DNA of 64,000 nt. It comes from Henningerozyma blattae CBS 6284. Lineage: Eukaryota; Ascomycota; Saccharomycetes; Saccharomycetales; Saccharomycetaceae. The stretch spans positions 1,612,001 through 1,676,000 of the forward strand of contig NC_020187.1 of the NCBI RefSeq assembly GCF_000315915.1, given 5' to 3'. Positions 60,988 through 64,000 of this stretch are shown one piece after another. Numbering within the stretch: the stretch's first letter is position 1; each line of letters opens with the position of its first letter. The position numbers were made by a program, and so were the translations under genes. Below the pieces are notes generated by a model. That model worked only from the letters and a program-made list of their open reading frames with translations. It was not told where the DNA came from and did no database searches.

Positions 60988-62696
60988 ATGAAACAAAGTA
61001 CTGCTTTATTGTTGGCATTATCAGCTGCTGCAAGCTCACAAGCAAATATTTTACCTAAAAATATCCCTCAGGACAACCAAGTCATCATTGATCATTTGGA
61101 TTCTCAAAGTCAAGGAAATTATGGGTTACGTGAAAAATTAGGGATTCCTTTTTAGGTTGGAAACCAGCTAATTCCATCTGGGATAAATTACACTCGTACA
61201 CTGACGATGGCGAAGACTTCAGTGACGTTTTACCTTTCAACATGCCGTCGAAAATCGAGGAGCTGAAGAACAGTTTTAGAAGATTCAAAAAATCAGAATT
61301 GATCAACCAGGACTTCAAATGGGACAACGTAGTCACTTTGGATGAGACTTCTGTGGCTGCTCAGAATATTGATTCGGCAAATTATCAATTGCGTGTCAAT
61401 AAGATCAATGATCCTTCCAAATTGGGCATCGACCCAGGGGTCAACCAATACTCTGGTTATTTGGATATCAAAGATGAGGACAAGCATTTCTTTTATTGGT
61501 TCTTCGAAAGTAGAAACGATCCAAAGAATGACCCTGTTATTCTATGGTTGAACGGTGGCCCAGGTTGTTCATCCATGACTGGGCTATTTTTCGAATTGGG
61601 TCCTGCTTCTATCAATGAAGATTTGAAACCTATCAACAACCCATACTCTTGGAACCAAAACGCCTCAGTCATCTTTTTAGATCAACCAGTCAACGTCGGT
61701 TATTCTTATTTGGGTGAAAATGGAAAACATCCTGTCTCAAACACCTATGCTGCTGGTAAAGATGTCTATGCCTTTTTACAATTGTTTTTCAAACAATTCC
61801 CAGAATTTTCAGAAAATCAATCCTTCCATATTGCTGGTGAATCCTACGCAGGCCATTATATCCCAGTATTTGCTGAGGAAATCTTATCACATCCTGCAGA
61901 AGAAAGAAATTTCAACCTATCTTCTGTCTTGATTGGTAATGGGTTGACCGATCCTTTGACTCAATATTCTTATTATCAACCTATGGCTTGTGGTGAAGGT
62001 GGTGCTCCTCCTTCTTTGGATGAACAACAATGTGATGCCATGGAAAGATCCTTGGATCGTTGTTTGGCAATGATTAACCAATGTTATCAAAGTGAAAGTG
62101 TTTGGTCTTGTGTCCCAGCTTCCATCTATTGTAATAATGCTCAATTGGGTCCATACCAAAGAACAGGGAAAAACGTCTACGATGTTAGAAAGCCTTGTGA
62201 AGGTGGTAACTTGTGCTACCCACAATTGCAATACGTTGACGATTATTTGAATCAAAAGAAAGTCATTGATACCGTAGGTGCTGAAGTAACAAGTTTCGAA
62301 AGTTGTAATTTTGATATTAATAGAAATTTCTTATTCCAAGGTGATTGGATGAAACCTTATCAAAGAGAAGTCACCAAATTGTTAGATGACCATGGCTTAC
62401 CAGTATTGATCTACGCCGGTGATAAAGATTTCATCTGTAATTGGTTGGGTAATCAAGCTTGGACTGAAGCTTTGCCATGGGAATACACTCAAGAATTTAA
62501 CGAAGCAAAGACCAAGAAATGGTTGAGCGACAGCACAGGTGAACATATCGGTGACTACAAAACTTTTGATAAATTATCTTTCCTAAGAGTGTTTGAGGCT
62601 GGTCATATGGTTCCTTATGATCAACCAGAAAACTCTTTACAAATGGTCAATTCATGGATTCAAGATGGCTATAAGTTTATGGAATATGATAAATAA
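60988..62696 (+). CDS. PRC1: Vacuolar carboxypeptidase Y, apparent -1 frameshift in the propeptide
   Basis: CPY is a vacuolar serine carboxypeptidase made as a secretory zymogen. The true start is the ATG at 60988, encoding a signal peptide (about residues 1-19, rich in Leu/Ala), but this frame ends at TAG 61153-61155. The mature region lies in another frame, open from 61134 and running to 62696. The overlap (61134-61152) can be joined sensibly as propeptide if one base is missing near the GGG at 61141-61143. The joined protein would be about 569 aa (S. cerevisiae 532). The catalytic apparatus is intact: [18 protein letters not shown] with the nucleophile serine (codon at 61842), [11 protein letters not shown] with the aspartate and [13 protein letters not shown] with the histidine. 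No QRPL sorting motif is visible in the propeptide start. Confidence 0.94.
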
Positions 62697-63478
62697 AAGT
62701 ACTAGTCTGTATTTATATATCTTCTTTTTTTAGACTCTATGCAGTATGATATGTCCTTCTTTTCAATAATGATTCTTTGATAACGATTTAGTTTTATTTT
62801 TTTTTTTTATTATTTTTTATTTTAATTTTTAGTTTTTACTGTCTTTTTGCATACCCCTATTATCTATGCATTGCTTTCTTGTGCTTACCCCTATTTGCAA
62901 TCCGTTTCATCAACAGTATTTAGATTAACCTGCAGAATTTTTTATATAGATTTTCTAACTATGCTTCCTATTAGATCTAAAGGTTATTCACAGTGCAATT
63001 GCTTAATCATGCATTGAGACTTCTATTTAAGCAGAATAAATTCTTGATATCATGTAGCAAGTGGTAGCGCCGTCTATTTCGCTTATTTTTTCCCATAATT
63101 AAAGGAGAGAAATTAAAAAAAATAAAAAAATATATACTAGCTGAAAAGAGAAAAATAAAAGAATCGTTACTTGAAAGTATTAAATTTCAAATTATTAAAT
63201 TTCAATTACGGTCTTTAAATATTAGCTATTCTCTTAAAGAATTATACTTTTTTTTTTTCATTATACGTATAACATAGATACAGGTATATATTACACTTGT
63301 ATTGATTTAAAAATATATCAGTTCCAATTTCATTTTTCATACCTATACACATCTGATTTTTTTTATTTATTTTTCAATAAAAGTAAATAATCAAAAGAAA
63401 ATAAAAAAAATAATTAAACAAAAATTAAAAGAAGATATAAAAATAAATATTTTTCCCACATATATTTGAATATATATT
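62697..63478. other. Intergenic region PRC1 / LIP1
   Basis: The 782 bp between co-directional genes contain T-rich PRC1 3' sequence and an AT-rich LIP1 promoter with a small GC-richer patch (about 63062-63080). No gene or specific site is seen. Confidence 0.6.
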
Positions 63479-63919
63479 ATGCCAAGACGTGTGACTCAAG
63501 TAAAACATTTATTATTCTATATATCAATTGCATTGACTTTGATGGCAGCAATTGAATGGTTTAAATACGGTACAAAGATCAATTATGAATGGTTCCATTG
63601 TAGAACTCAAATAGAATTCATGGACTATGTAGACTCAGGAAAGTCTTCAACTGTTAGAAAGATTTGGTCCCGTGGTGGTCCATCCTGTGATAAAAGAGGT
63701 GAGTTCAAAACTATCGTAAAGAGGATCTCAAGAGATTATGAACCAAATGACCAACATTTATCCTTCTGCATTATCGAAAATGAGCATGTAAAACCAGTAC
63801 ATTATCCTGTTGAAGATGTTAATGAAGGCGATCCAGGTTATTATGCTTATGTAGGGTATGATGAAGATAAAGAACTGGTTGAATATTTATGTGGTGATCA
63901 TTTGGTTTATCATATTTAG
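63479..63919 (+). CDS. LIP1: Ceramide synthase regulatory subunit Lip1
   Basis: Lip1 is a small single-span ER membrane protein required for activity of the acyl-CoA-dependent ceramide synthases Lag1 and Lac1. The protein is 146 aa against 150 in S. cerevisiae (YMR298W). A short basic cytosolic N-terminus precedes a membrane span (about residues 9-27, HLLFYISIALTLMAAIEWF). The luminal domain is strongly conserved: FKYGTKINYEWFHC, WSRGGPSCDKRGEFKTIVKR, RDYEPNDQHLSFCIIE and PGYYAYVGYD. Its cysteines could form disulfides. With LCB1 nearby, two steps of sphingolipid synthesis lie close together, as in S. cerevisiae. Confidence 0.96.
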   Translation: MPRRVTQVKHLLFYISIALTLMAAIEWFKYGTKINYEWFHCRTQIEFMDYVDSGKSSTVRKIWSRGGPSCDKRGEFKTIVKRISRDYEPNDQHLSFCIIENEHVKPVHYPVEDVNEGDPGYYAYVGYDEDKELVEYLCGDHLVYHI

Positions 63920-64000
63920 TGAATTCCTAATATTTCGAAACATTTTACTTCATTATATTAACGAAATAGATAAATATAAATGCAAATTTAAATATACTAA

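Overview
The window is nuclear chromosomal DNA of a budding yeast of the family Saccharomycetaceae. It is AT-rich (by eye roughly one third G+C) and compact, and no introns are evident. Nearly every gene can be recognised against Saccharomyces cerevisiae, and CTG reads sensibly as leucine. I see no rRNA, tRNA, transposon, LTR, CRISPR or plasmid-like feature. The species cannot be fixed from the sequence alone. AT content, long Asn/Gln tracts and gene order fit a Tetrapisispora/Vanderwaltozyma/Kazachstania/Naumovozyma-type genome better than the GC-richer Lachancea, Torulaspora or Zygosaccharomyces.

Layout, left to right: C-terminal end of an unrecognised gene (1-219); GND1; a long SSP1-like gene; a 1.2 kb gap; TNA1; IKI1/ELP5; GPI16; HSH155; APL6; ABZ2; BUD32; MES1; HAS1; a YGR266W orthologue; two unrecognised AT-rich genes (30282-31301 and 31443-32408); TDA1; FOL2; HUA1; YTA7; HER2/GatA; JNM1; a doubtful 105-codon ORF; SLH1; EFG1; IBI2; LCB1; PRC1; LIP1.

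The gene order is informative. The genes form a zipper of three S. cerevisiae series: YHR183-188, YGR260-271 and YMR288-298. Each series is in its original order and orientation, which is the ancestral arrangement before the whole-genome duplication. Genes expected but absent (RAD2, MTM1, PFS1, KOG1, SAY1, GOT1) suggest either a post-duplication genome that kept most genes on this copy, or a pre-duplication genome with local losses.

The genes are housekeeping and not a single pathway: NADPH and folate metabolism (GND1, ABZ2, FOL2), NAD precursor uptake (TNA1), tRNA modification and charging (IKI1, BUD32, MES1, HER2), splicing (HSH155), ribosome biogenesis and quality control (HAS1, EFG1, SLH1), sphingolipid synthesis (LCB1, LIP1), vacuolar traffic (APL6, PRC1), GPI anchoring (GPI16), dynactin (JNM1) and chromatin (YTA7).

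Most worth a second look: apparent single-base frameshifts in YTA7 and PRC1; a predicted single alpha-helix inserted in HUA1; matching PAC/RRPE elements upstream of HAS1, EFG1 and MES1; Tbf1-type sites upstream of SLH1; sporulation (MSE) elements upstream of the SSP1-like gene and the unknown membrane protein; and a perfect inverted repeat among Mig1-type sites upstream of TDA1. I found no convincing new biological system.
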